Source of the DNA: AC2028 sp002373595
GTDB lineage: Bacteria > Bacillota > Clostridia > Lachnospirales > Lachnospiraceae
Assembly: GCA_946616365.1 (NCBI GenBank)
Contig: CAMOIX010000030.1
Location: 1-29,218 of the forward strand
Direction: 5' to 3'
Length of the DNA: 29,218 bases
Shown here: positions 1-7,771 of the stretch, in pieces
Layout of the letters: each line of letters opens with the position of its first letter
How positions within the stretch are numbered: position 1 is the first letter of the stretch
Position numbers and translations under genes: made by a program
The notes under the pieces: generated by a model
The model's database searches: none
What the model saw: the letters and a program-made list of their open reading frames with translations, nothing else
Told to the model about the DNA's origin: nothing

Positions 1-911
1 ACGTCCTTCATACGTACAGGACCCATGAATTCCATGTCCTCTTTGATCATGACTGCAAGACGCTTTGAAAGGTTTCCGAATATCGCATTCTGAACCTGCT
101 CGTTCGCACCCTTAAGTGCGATACCGAGGTCATTATTATCAACATCACGAAGCACACGCTGTATCGACTTATCATCAAGCAGCAATACGTCCTCGAATAC
201 GAACATCTTCTTTCTGATCTCGTCGGCAAGTTCGGGCTCTTCGATCTCGAGGGATTCCATGATATGCTTCTCTGTTCCTCTGTCGACGGAGTTGAGTATC
301 TCGACAACGGAATCGACACCGCCGATGATGGTGTAATCCTGGTTGACGAGGGATGCAAGCTTGGATTCGAGCACTTTCTCGACCTCCTTGATGACATCGG
401 GGCTTGTACGGTCCATGACTGCGATACGCTTTGCAACATCCGCCTGTCTGTCGGGCGGGAGTGCGGAAATGATCATAGCAGCCTGGTTAGGTGCAAGGTA
501 TGAAAGGATAAGAGCGATCGTCTGAGGATGCTCGTCCTGAATGAAGTTTATCAGCTGTGAAGCGTCGGTCTTGCGTACAAACTCGAAAGGCTTAACCTGA
601 AGCGAAGCGGTAAGACGTCCGATAACATCGAGTGCTCTCTCGCTTCCGAGGGATTTCTCGAGCAGTTCTTTGGCGTATCCGATACCACCCTCTGCGATGT
701 ACTGCTGTGCAAGGCAGACTCCGTAGAACTCCTCAATGACAGCTTCCTTGACCTGGGGAGTTACGCTTCTGGTATTGGCGATCTCAAGAGTGAGGTCTTC
801 GATCTCCTCCTCTTTGAGATGCTTAAAGATACCCGCACTTCGCTCAGGGCCGAGTGAAATGAGAAGTATCGCAGCTTTCTGTGTTCCGTTAAGATCACCT
901 AATTCTGACAT
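1..911 (-). CDS. fliG: Flagellar motor switch protein FliG (3' end cut by window edge)
   Basis: FliG sits on the cytoplasmic face of the MS ring, carries the torque-generating charged helix that meets the stator, and with FliM/FliN sets rotation direction. The reading frame begins MSELGDLNGTQKAAIL at an ATG preceded by GAAGGA about 8 bases upstream. About 303 residues are visible. FliG is usually about 335-340 residues, so roughly 30-35 C-terminal residues lie beyond the left edge. The middle-domain EHPQT motif is at residues 127-131. The charged C-terminal domain follows (IRKKMFVFED, then RVLRDVD and ALKGA). It is the last visible gene of flgB-flgC-fliE-fliF-fliG, 75 bases after fliF. That spacer holds a small inverted repeat (TCGAC at 960-964, GTCGA at 976-980) of unknown role. 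The identification is secure; only the end is missing. Confidence 0.97.
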   Translation of the reverse strand, partial: MSELGDLNGTQKAAILLISLGPERSAGIFKHLKEEEIEDLTLEIANTRSVTPQVKEAVIEEFYGVCLAQQYIAEGGIGYAKELLEKSLGSERALDVIGRLTASLQVKPFEFVRKTDASQLINFIQDEHPQTIALILSYLAPNQAAMIISALPPDRQADVAKRIAVMDRTSPDVIKEVEKVLESKLASLVNQDYTIIGGVDSVVEILNSVDRGTEKHIMESLEIEEPELADEIRKKMFVFEDVLLLDDKSIQRVLRDVDNNDLGIALKGANEQVQNAIFGNLSKRLAVMIKEDMEFMGPVRMKD

Positions 912-986
912 ATCGTTTTTCCTTCTTTGGGTCTGCGCCAAAAATGCTTTCTCGCGGACTCGACTCTCGTCTCGTGTCGAAAAAAT

Positions 987-2585
987 TTACCAATCTTCTG
1001 TGAGCCAGTTGCGAAGCAACGCAGCGGCGGCTTCGGGATTCTCGTCGACGAATTTCTCGACCATCTTGCGGGTCTCCGATTTGTTCTCGAGATCGATATC
1101 CTCGATCGCGGGCTCGGGGTTCGACTGAAGGAGGTCGTCGAGCTTGATCTCCTGCTCGGACTCTTCGGTCTTGTCGCTGCTCATACTTCTGATGACTACG
1201 AATGCAAGGAGTCCGAGTATGAGAAGGAGAAGTACCGCGGAGAGTACTGTCGTCCAATTAACCTTCAGGCCTTCCTTGTCGTAGAAAATAGGCTCTTCGT
1301 ATGCGATGAGAGTAATGTTTTCCTCGGGGATACCGGATGCGGTGGCCGCAAGGCGCACCATCTCGGGATCCTCTTCCATCCTTACTCTCTTGTCGTTGGC
1401 AAGCTTGTACTGCTCCCAGGTCGTTCCGTCGAGAAGTCCCTGCGCCTGTACATCTTCCTCTCTGATGATCTTGTACGAGATAGCTGCTATGGACATCGAC
1501 GAATCGGGATACTTAATAGCTCCTCCGTTGGTGATGCTGTAGAGCGATCTCTCATTCGGGAGGTAGTCGGTATCTGTCTCGGTAGTGGTCGATGAAGAAT
1601 TGCTGTAATCGGGTGTTACGTAGGTCGTGCCCTCACCGTTTGAATCGGTTCCGGGTACTCCCTCGATACCGTTCTCGGTCTCGTTCTCGTATTTACGCTG
1701 GCTGGCAATCATACCCTCTGTACGGCCTTCGTTGGGATAATAAGTCTTAACAGTCTCCTCGTACTTCGCATAATCCATGCTGAGGTGGCTGGCCACTTCG
1801 ATATTGTTGTAGAGATTGGTTCCGAGGAGAACTCCCTTTACGCGATTTGCGATATAACTCTCTGCGGTATTCTGAAGCTCCTGAAGCGAGCTCGCGATGC
1901 CGGCTGCGGAATAATCATCGCCTCCGGTAAAGAGCATCTTTCCGCCGTTACCGAGAATGGTAATTGCAGCCGTGGTCTCGTTTCCGAGACAGGTAGCTAC
2001 TGCACGTGCAATATTGGCAGCATTTCCTTCGGTGAAATCTCCGGCGGTTTCAAGCTGGATATATGCGCTCGATTCCTGAGACTGAGAAATAAGAGTTCCG
2101 TTCTGATCGGGTATGTGAAGAGTGACCTTGGCGGACTCGATACCGTCGAGGTCCTCGAGGATCCTGACGATCTTCTCCTCCATGTAGAGCTTATAGTAGG
2201 ACTCAAGCTCTCTGGATGTGGTCGAAAGATCTGCAGATCCGTATACATCCTCAAGCGTCATGCCATCGGGAACAACGCCGGCAGATGCGATAGCCATAAC
2301 AGCCTTGGAATAATCCTTGTCCTCGACCATAACAGTGAGTGCGTCATGACTGGTCTTGCCTGTGATATTCTCGCCTTCGAGAGTGCTTATTACCTTCGCG
2401 GTCTGCGCAGGTGACTCACATACGATGAGAGTCTTGTACTGCGGTCTGTTTACAAGAACTATCAAAAACACAAAGACTGCAACCGTAAATACGGCCAGTC
2501 CGATGATGATCCCTTTTTGTCTGCGGGTGAATCTGTTCCACCACTCGCGGATCCGATTTAAAATCTCTCTCAATCTCTCCGGCAT
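987..2585 (-). CDS. fliF: Flagellar MS-ring protein FliF
   Basis: FliF oligomerises in the cytoplasmic membrane to form the MS ring, the platform for the rotor and the flagellar export gate. The protein has about 532 residues, normal for the family. A first membrane segment lies at about residues 24-46, just after a basic WWNRFTRRQKG stretch. A long extracytoplasmic ring-building region follows, with an Asn/Ser/Thr-rich low-complexity section near the middle. A second membrane segment lies near residues 430-455 (VLSAVLLLLILGLLAFVVI). The FliG-binding tail ends EAAAALLRNWLTEDW, the conserved C-terminus. A TTG nine bases upstream is in frame. I chose the ATG because AGGGG sits nine bases before it, which would be too close to the TTG. 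It lies between fliE and fliG. Confidence 0.97.
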   Translation of the reverse strand: MPERLREILNRIREWWNRFTRRQKGIIIGLAVFTVAVFVFLIVLVNRPQYKTLIVCESPAQTAKVISTLEGENITGKTSHDALTVMVEDKDYSKAVMAIASAGVVPDGMTLEDVYGSADLSTTSRELESYYKLYMEEKIVRILEDLDGIESAKVTLHIPDQNGTLISQSQESSAYIQLETAGDFTEGNAANIARAVATCLGNETTAAITILGNGGKMLFTGGDDYSAAGIASSLQELQNTAESYIANRVKGVLLGTNLYNNIEVASHLSMDYAKYEETVKTYYPNEGRTEGMIASQRKYENETENGIEGVPGTDSNGEGTTYVTPDYSNSSSTTTETDTDYLPNERSLYSITNGGAIKYPDSSMSIAAISYKIIREEDVQAQGLLDGTTWEQYKLANDKRVRMEEDPEMVRLAATASGIPEENITLIAYEEPIFYDKEGLKVNWTTVLSAVLLLLILGLLAFVVIRSMSSDKTEESEQEIKLDDLLQSNPEPAIEDIDLENKSETRKMVEKFVDENPEAAAALLRNWLTEDW

Positions 2586-2619
2586 GAGTATCAACCCCTA
2601 TTGATAATATTATAATACA

Positions 2620-2949
2620 TCAGATCTGAATCTGCATAAGTTCTTTGTAAGCTTCAAGCACTTTATCCCTGATGGCCACAGTGTATGAAAGAGCCGTCTG
2701 AGCCTTGTTCAGTGCGATCATGAGATCATGGGTGCTGTCCGACTCGCCGAGTGCGAAGAGCATCTCCTCATTCTCCGCATCGGAGAGGTATGAGTTGGTG
2801 GTCTTGATATTGTCTATCGCGGAATTAAGGATCGAGCCGAACATCGTTCCGTCGGCAGCCTCACCGTAGAGACTCTCGACGCCCTTTGTGTTTGTCATTT
2901 TGTGCAGGTCGACCGCACCGGTCAGCTGCCTTATGAGTGATACGTCCAT
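2620..2949 (-). CDS. fliE: Flagellar hook-basal body protein FliE
   Basis: FliE is the small adaptor thought to join the MS ring to the proximal rod and to be exported early by the flagellar type III system. The 109-residue length is typical. The C-terminal half contains the family signature: an alpha-helical stretch with LNKAQTALSYTVAIRDKV and the closing AYKELMQIQI. The ATG is preceded by AAAGGA at a normal distance. It lies 79 bases after flgC and 34 bases before fliF, so it fits the conserved order of the rod/MS-ring operon. Confidence 0.95.
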   Translation of the reverse strand: MDVSLIRQLTGAVDLHKMTNTKGVESLYGEAADGTMFGSILNSAIDNIKTTNSYLSDAENEEMLFALGESDSTHDLMIALNKAQTALSYTVAIRDKVLEAYKELMQIQI

Positions 2950-3028
2950 ATTTTTCCTTTCACGCCCCGTATGCCATCTGTGCCCGCAAGCGCCATTACA
3001 GAGCGATTAAAGAACCTTTATCTGTTTA

Positions 3029-3484
3029 TCAGGAGTTACCGCCGAGCTGAAGTCCCGCCTGAGCCATCGACTTCGTTGCATTGAAAGCAGTCGCATTAGC
3101 CTCATATGCACGGCTTGCGTCGATGAGGTTGGTCATCTCGGTGATGATATTAACATTGGGATAAGTCACATATCCGTTCTCATCCGCATCGGGATGCGAA
3201 GGATCGTAGACCATATTCATCGGAGTCTTGGTATCCTCAAACACTCTGGTTACCTTAACTCCCTTTCCTGCGTAATTCTTGGTCACAGAGCCGAGCACGG
3301 AACTGAAAGAATCGATGCCTCTGGTACCCTTTTCTGCAAAAACAACCACCTTCCTGCGGTATATATCCCCATCCTGGGTTCGGGTAGTATTGGCGTTTGC
3401 AACGTTTTCAGCGATGATATCCATACGATACCGCTGTGCGGTAAGTCCGGATGCACTGATGTCAAAAGCTGTAAATGCTCCCAT
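3029..3484 (-). CDS. flgC: Flagellar proximal rod protein FlgC
   Basis: FlgC is a structural subunit of the proximal rod of the basal body. At 151 residues it matches the family. The N-terminus has the rod/hook signature (FDISASGLTAQRYRMD, then ENVANANTTRT). The C-terminus has the usual helical closing segment (NLIDASRAYEANATAFNATK). These two terminal helices are the coiled-coil-forming parts shared by rod, hook and filament proteins. A purine-rich AAGGGAAAGGGG precedes the ATG. The 27-base spacing from flgB implies co-transcription. Confidence 0.96.
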   Translation of the reverse strand: MGAFTAFDISASGLTAQRYRMDIIAENVANANTTRTQDGDIYRRKVVVFAEKGTRGIDSFSSVLGSVTKNYAGKGVKVTRVFEDTKTPMNMVYDPSHPDADENGYVTYPNVNIITEMTNLIDASRAYEANATAFNATKSMAQAGLQLGGNS

Positions 3485-3511
3485 GATTTTCCCCTTTCCC
3501 TTTAGTAAGAT

Positions 3512-3901
3512 TTATTTTATGACCGTCTTAAGATTCTGGAACTCCTGGCTGATGCTGTTTAAGAGTCCCTGATACTTAAGCTGGTTCTGCGCGAGAAGAA
3601 CGTTCTCATTCTCGATATCTACATTGTTTTTATCCGTTCTGTAGGAAAAAGCCGCCGCATCGGTATAGGTCCCGACACGCAGTCTGCTCGTTATCAGTCT
3701 GCCGACTTTCTCGTCCATGGAGACATACTTCATACGTCCGAGTTCTCTCGAAAGTACGGACTCGAAATCAACATCTTGACGTTTATATCCCGGTGTATCA
3801 ACATTTGCTATATTGTTGGCGATAGCCTGATCTCGCAGCCACGAAGCATCCGCAGCCTTCTCAAGAACATTGATATAATCAAATGTACTGGTATTAAGCA
3901 T
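3512..3901 (-). CDS. flgB: Flagellar proximal rod protein FlgB
   Basis: FlgB is a proximal rod subunit and the first gene of the flagellar operon here. The protein has 129 residues from the chosen ATG. The rod signature ANNIANVDTPGYKRQDV is near residue 30. The C-terminal half contains ENVLLAQNQLKYQGLLNSIS, the partner helix. Two in-frame ATG codons lie six bases apart. The upstream one at 3907 is only three bases from the AGGGAG ribosome binding site, the downstream one nine bases, so the downstream one is preferred. Upstream lies a 185-base spacer after codY, holding a possible promoter and a repeated decamer. Confidence 0.96.
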   Translation of the reverse strand: MLNTSTFDYINVLEKAADASWLRDQAIANNIANVDTPGYKRQDVDFESVLSRELGRMKYVSMDEKVGRLITSRLRVGTYTDAAAFSYRTDKNNVDIENENVLLAQNQLKYQGLLNSISQEFQNLKTVIK

Positions 3902-3927
3902 AGCCATGCTCTCCCTAATGATCTCGA

Positions 3928-4062
3928 AATCCTTTTCAGATATATCCCGAAATCCGTTTCAGGACACATAACACTACATATTGTATCAGACTTGTCCTTA
4001 AAACACAAGAAAAAGGATTTTAATTTCCGTCCGCACTGCAAGGACAGATTTCAAATCCTTTT
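3928..4062. repeat. Three copies of decamer AAATCCTTTT between codY and flgB
   Basis: On the plus strand AAATCCTTTT occurs at 3928-3937 and 4053-4062, and its exact reverse complement at 4011-4020. Each direct copy is followed within about 20 bases by AAATCCGTTTC (around 3951 and 4073), so the direct copies form a larger imperfect repeat. The inverted copy could pair with either direct copy, giving mutually exclusive hairpins in an RNA reading from codY into flgB. Alternatively the copies are operator half-sites around the promoter at 3980-4008. The copy at 3928-3937 ends about 10 bases before the flgB ribosome binding site. Confidence 0.6.
3980..4008 (-). promoter_or_regulatory. Possible vegetative promoter for the flgB operon
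   Basis: On the minus strand TTGTGT (4008-4003) and TACAAT (3985-3980) are separated by exactly 17 bases. The -10 box matches the consensus at five of six positions and the -35 box at three. Transcription would begin near 3973, giving a leader of about 70 bases before flgB. I saw no convincing motility sigma factor (sigma-D type) promoter in this spacer. The call is by eye. Confidence 0.45.
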
Positions 4063-4092
4063 GAAAAGATTAAATCCGTTTCTGTATTTTGT

Positions 4093-4893
4093 TTATACCT
4101 TGATCTTGATACCCTGCTCCTTCTGAAGCTTGTCGACCTCCTCAAACACGAGATCGTTAAGTATCTTGATGTATGTTCCCTTCATTCCCGAAGATCTGGA
4201 CTCTATGACGCCTGCACTTTCGAGCTTTCTTAAAGCGTTGACAATGACAGATCTCGTGATACCCGCTCTGTCGGCTATCTTGCTGGCTACAAGGATACCT
4301 TCCTTCGCACCGCCGAGTTCTGCGAAGATATTGACTATCGCCTCCATCTCGGAGTATGACAGAGTGCTGATCGCGGACTCTACAAGTCCCGCGCGTCTTA
4401 CTTCCGCCTCATTCTCCTCCGATACGCTGCGGAGCATCTCAAGGCCTACAACGGTATTGCCGTACTCGCAGAGAAGTATATCCTCTATCTCATACTCTCC
4501 GAGCTGCTTATATACAAAGAGCGTTCCGAGTCTGGCTCCGGATACCTCAATGGGCACGACGACTGCCGTCAGCTTAGCGGATTCTTTTCTCTCAAATCCG
4601 AGCGTACGGAGAGCCACATTCTCCTTGGTCGAAAGTATTCCGAGGAATCTCTCGTTAAGCTCGGGATCTATAAAGGTTCCAACCTTACTCTCAAGCATTT
4701 CATTGATGAGGGGCACACTGTCAGTCTTTGCAGTACCGAGAACTTTGCCCTTGCGGCTGATGACGACAACATTGGAGACGAGAATATCCCTCATAACCTC
4801 GCATATGTCGCTAAATACAACCTTGTCCGAGTAATTGTTATGAAGGAGTTTTCCTATCTTTCTGGTCTTATCGAGAAGCTGTACCGCGTTCAT
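4093..4893 (-). CDS. codY: GTP- and branched-chain-amino-acid-sensing regulator CodY
   Basis: CodY is a dimeric transcription factor of low-GC Gram-positive bacteria. When branched-chain amino acids and, in many species, GTP are plentiful it represses nutrient-acquisition, biosynthetic and often motility genes. The 266-residue protein begins NAVQLLDKTRKIGKLL and has an N-terminal GAF-type ligand-binding domain (to about residue 155). The C-terminal winged helix-turn-helix is conserved (SKIADRAGITRSVIVNALRK at about residues 205-224, then the wing with SRSSGMKGTYIK). The ATG overlaps the topA stop as ATGA and follows GGAGG by seven bases, so it is co-transcribed with and translationally coupled to topA. 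The order topA, codY, flgB resembles the Bacillus arrangement but lacks xerC and clpQY in between. Confidence 0.97.
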   Translation of the reverse strand: MNAVQLLDKTRKIGKLLHNNYSDKVVFSDICEVMRDILVSNVVVISRKGKVLGTAKTDSVPLINEMLESKVGTFIDPELNERFLGILSTKENVALRTLGFERKESAKLTAVVVPIEVSGARLGTLFVYKQLGEYEIEDILLCEYGNTVVGLEMLRSVSEENEAEVRRAGLVESAISTLSYSEMEAIVNIFAELGGAKEGILVASKIADRAGITRSVIVNALRKLESAGVIESRSSGMKGTYIKILNDLVFEEVDKLQKEQGIKIKV

Positions 4894-6983
4894 GCGTCAG
4901 CCTCCGTTTCCGCTTTATCGGCGGCTTTGGGCTCATTGTATCCGCACTCGCGGTCGGAGCAGGCAAGCTTGCTGCCTTTCTCGACCATATATTTGCCACA
5001 CTTAGGGCATTTCTTGGATGAAGGCTTATCCCATGACATAAATCCACAATCGGGATAACCCATGCATCCGTAATATCTGCGTCCCTTCTTGGACATGCGC
5101 TGTACGAGATCCTTGCCGCAATCAGGGCAGGCCACACCGATCTTCTCGTAGAAGGGCTTGGTATTGCGGCAGTCCGGAAATCCGGGGCACGCAATAAACT
5201 TGCCGTGCGGTCCGTACTTGATGACCATCCTTCTCCCGCACATCTCACATATTTCATCGGAGAGTTCATCCTCAATCTTAACCTCTTCGAGATCTTTTTC
5301 AGCATTTTTTACAGCCTCATCAAGATCGGGATAGAAATTCTCGATGATAGTCTTCCACTTAACGCTTCCCTCCTCGACACCGTCAAGGAGAGTCTCCATG
5401 TTTGCGGTAAACTTAACATCAACGACAGTGGGGAACGCCTTCTCCATCATATCGTTTACGGCATTACCGAGCTCGGTGACAAAGAGATTCTTGTTCTCCT
5501 TAGTGACATATCTTCTCGCGAGGATCGTGGTGATCGTAGGCGCATAGGTCGACGGACGGCCTATTCCCTGCTCCTCGAGAGCGCGTACAAGTGCAGCCTC
5601 TGTATAGTGTGCAGGGGGCTGGGTGAAATGCTGAGCCTGCGCAAACTCTTTGAGTTTAAGCTCATCGCCTGCCTCAAGAGGAACCGAGAGTACATTCTCC
5701 TCTTCCTTGTCATCGTCGGATGCGTATACTGCGAGAAATCCGTCAAAGATCTGTCTGCTTCCCGCAAGAGTAAATATATGTCTGCCTGCGCTTATCTTTA
5801 CGCTGGTTGTCTCAAATCTGGCACCGGTCATACGGCTTGCGAGGAATCTCTTCCAGATGAGCTGATAGAGTCTGTAGAGATCTCTGGGAAGCTGATCCTT
5901 AACGGAAGCAGGAGTTCTCTCAAGCAGGGTCGGTCTGATAGCTTCGTGCGCATCCTGTATCTTCTTTCCGGTCTTCTCCTCTGCGGGCTTCTCTGCTGCG
6001 TACTCGGGTGCAAAGTTAGCTGCCAGGTATTCGGCGGACTGACGGAGCGCTTCCTCTGATACGCGGGTCGAATCGGTACGAAGATATGTGATGAGACCTA
6101 CGGTTCCCTCACCCTTTATCTCAACTCCTTCATAGAGCTGCTGAGCGAGACGCATGGTCTTCTGAGTGGTAAATCCGAGAGTCTTGCTGGCTTCCTGCTG
6201 CAGGGTTGAAGTGGTGAAAGGAAGGGGAGCTTTTCTTGTTCTCTCTCCCTTCTTTACTTCGGAAACCTTGAAAGATGCATTTTTTAATTCATTTACTATC
6301 TTTTCTACTTCGGCTTTGGAGGAAAGTGACTGTTTTCCTGCATCGTCTCCGTAGTACTTCGCTTTGATAGTCTTCTTCTGACCGGTGGGCTGGAGCTCCG
6401 CATCGAGGGTCCAATACTCCTCAGGGATGAAAGCATCGATCTCTCTCTCTCTTTCACAGATCATGTGAAGTGCGGATGACTGTACTCTTCCTGCAGAAAG
6501 ACCGCGCTTGATCTTAGCCCAGAGCACGGGCGAGATCTTGTATCCTACGACTCTGTCGAGGACACGCCTTGCCTGCTGTGCATCGACAAGGTCCATATCT
6601 ATCTCACGGGAATGCTTAAGAGATTCCTTGACTGCAGTCTTGGTGATCTCGTTGAAAGTGATCCTGTGAGTCTCCTTCTTGTCAAGTCCGAGCGCCGCAT
6701 AGAGATGCCAGCTTATAGCTTCTCCCTCGCGGTCAGGGTCGGTTGCGAGGTATATCCTGTCGGCTTTCTTGACCTCTCTTCTGAGGGAAGCGAGTATATC
6801 GCCCTTTCCTCTGATGGTGATGTACTTAGGCTCGAAGTCATTCTCTACATCGACTCCGAGACTGCTCTTCGGAAGGTCTCTTACATGGCCGTTGCTCGCA
6901 ACGACTTCATATCCGCTTCCGAGGAATTTCTTTATTGTCTTTACCTTTGCAGGTGACTCCACTATAACAAGATTCTTAGCCAT
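4890..6983 (-). CDS. topA: DNA topoisomerase I (type IA)
   Basis: This enzyme relaxes negative supercoils by nicking one strand through a 5'-phosphotyrosine. The 697-residue protein begins MAKNLVIVESPAKVKTIKKF, the TOPRIM domain, with Glu9 and the DPDREGE acid cluster at residues 82-88. The catalytic tyrosine is in ITYLRTDSTR (about Tyr300). Three C-terminal four-cysteine zinc ribbons are visible, beginning CEMCGRR, CPDCGKD and CPKCGKY. The frame has an in-frame TAA directly before the ATG, so no earlier start is possible. The only good ribosome binding site, AAGGAGG, lies about 28 bases upstream, unusually far. A hairpin and a vegetative promoter precede it. It overlaps codY by four bases. 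Confidence 0.98.
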   Translation of the reverse strand: MAKNLVIVESPAKVKTIKKFLGSGYEVVASNGHVRDLPKSSLGVDVENDFEPKYITIRGKGDILASLRREVKKADRIYLATDPDREGEAISWHLYAALGLDKKETHRITFNEITKTAVKESLKHSREIDMDLVDAQQARRVLDRVVGYKISPVLWAKIKRGLSAGRVQSSALHMICEREREIDAFIPEEYWTLDAELQPTGQKKTIKAKYYGDDAGKQSLSSKAEVEKIVNELKNASFKVSEVKKGERTRKAPLPFTTSTLQQEASKTLGFTTQKTMRLAQQLYEGVEIKGEGTVGLITYLRTDSTRVSEEALRQSAEYLAANFAPEYAAEKPAEEKTGKKIQDAHEAIRPTLLERTPASVKDQLPRDLYRLYQLIWKRFLASRMTGARFETTSVKISAGRHIFTLAGSRQIFDGFLAVYASDDDKEEENVLSVPLEAGDELKLKEFAQAQHFTQPPAHYTEAALVRALEEQGIGRPSTYAPTITTILARRYVTKENKNLFVTELGNAVNDMMEKAFPTVVDVKFTANMETLLDGVEEGSVKWKTIIENFYPDLDEAVKNAEKDLEEVKIEDELSDEICEMCGRRMVIKYGPHGKFIACPGFPDCRNTKPFYEKIGVACPDCGKDLVQRMSKKGRRYYGCMGYPDCGFMSWDKPSSKKCPKCGKYMVEKGSKLACSDRECGYNEPKAADKAETEADA

Positions 6984-7040
6984 TTATACAGTGCCGGATC
7001 TAACGCCCGTTCCTCCTTGTCTTGTTTCTTCTATTAAATG

Positions 7041-7056
7041 CGCGCAAATGAGCGCG
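7041..7056 (-). other. GC-rich hairpin in the topA leader
   Basis: CGCGC (7041-7045) and GCGCG (7052-7056) form a five-pair GC stem with a six-base loop. It lies about 13 bases downstream of the proposed -10 box and upstream of the AAGGAGG of topA. No T-run follows, so it is more likely an mRNA-stabilising or regulatory leader structure than a terminator. Confidence 0.4.
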
Positions 7057-7068
7057 TACAATTTACAT

Positions 7069-7097
7069 TTTATACACTAATTGACTGAGATATGCAA
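7069..7097 (-). promoter_or_regulatory. Likely vegetative promoter of topA-codY
   Basis: On the minus strand TTGCAT (7097-7092) and TATAAA (7074-7069) are 17 bases apart in an AT-rich stretch. The start would be near 7062, giving a leader of about 80 bases to the topA ATG. The -10 box is good; the -35 box matches only its TTG. Confidence 0.55.
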
Positions 7098-7191
7098 GGA
7101 CAATTTTTCAGAAATCTTAGATATAAGGCGTTATTTTATAGAAAAAAGGAGCTCCGGTACCATAAACAACCATGTGCATCTTGTATAGGAC

Positions 7192-7230
7192 TGCGATGCG
7201 GGCGGGTGATGCGCAGCTGACCGCATCGCA
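7192..7230 (-). terminator. Strong hairpin just after the cyclophilin stop
   Basis: TGCGATGCGG (7192-7201) and CCGCATCGCA (7221-7230) are perfect 10-base inverted copies with a 19-base loop, beginning 10 bases after the stop of the cyclophilin gene. There is no T-run right after the stem in either direction. A six-T stretch occurs further on in the minus direction (7142-7147). It probably marks the 3' end of the carB-to-cyclophilin operon, as a terminator or an RNA-protecting 3' hairpin. Confidence 0.55.
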
Positions 7231-7240
7231 AAATAACCAT

Positions 7241-7771
7241 TTATTCAGGAAGCTTGTCCGGTTCGGGATATTCCTCTCCAAAAGTCTCAACCGTAACAGA
7301 CTCCATCACCTGATCTTCAAGAGGTCTGTCACCCCAGTCCGTTCTCGTCTCAGCGATCGCATTGACCACATCCATTCCCTCGATGACTTTGCCGAAAGCA
7401 GCATATGATCCGTCGAGATGGGGCGAATTCTTGTGCATGATAAAGAACTGTGAACCTGCAGAATCAGGGATCATGGTACGAGCCATCGAGAGCACGCCCT
7501 CGGTATGCTTCAGATCATTTGCAAATCCGTTAGCCGAGAACTCTCCCTTTATGCAGTATCCCGGTCCGCCGGTCCCTGTTCCTTCGGGGCATCCGCCCTG
7601 TATCATAAATCCCTTTATGACTCTGTGAAAGATCAGTCCGTTATAATATCCCTTCCTGATCAGACTGATGAAATTATAAACAGACTGCGGTGCGATCTCG
7701 GGATAAAGCTCAGCCTTTATCACTCCGCCGTCCTTCATCGTAATGGTTACTACAGGTAATTCTTTGCTCAT
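7241..7771 (-). CDS. Cyclophilin-type peptidyl-prolyl cis-trans isomerase
   Basis: This is a cytoplasmic single-domain cyclophilin that catalyses proline isomerisation during protein folding. It has 176 residues and no signal peptide or lipobox. The catalytic strand reads IFHRVIKGFMIQGG, with Arg50, Phe55 and Gln58 equivalent to the human cyclophilin A residues Arg55, Phe60 and Gln63. Further signatures are GFANDLKHTEGVLSMAR and SAGSQFFI. Its ATG overlaps the metA stop as ATGA and follows GGAGG by nine bases, so it is the last gene of the run that starts with carB. A strong hairpin follows its stop. A functional link to methionine synthesis is not evident; the pairing may simply be operon convenience. 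Confidence 0.95.
   Translation of the reverse strand: MSKELPVVTITMKDGGVIKAELYPEIAPQSVYNFISLIRKGYYNGLIFHRVIKGFMIQGGCPEGTGTGGPGYCIKGEFSANGFANDLKHTEGVLSMARTMIPDSAGSQFFIMHKNSPHLDGSYAAFGKVIEGMDVVNAIAETRTDWGDRPLEDQVMESVTVETFGEEYPEPDKLPE

Noticed and set aside
3908..4092. Sigma-D-type motility promoter before flgB
   Set aside because: A GGGATATAT near 3941-3949 is faintly similar to a sigma-D -10 element, but no TAAA lies at the required distance.
7192..7230. Inverted repeat as part of an RNA gene or riboswitch
   Set aside because: It directly follows a stop codon, has no further conserved structure around it, and is better explained as a 3' end hairpin.
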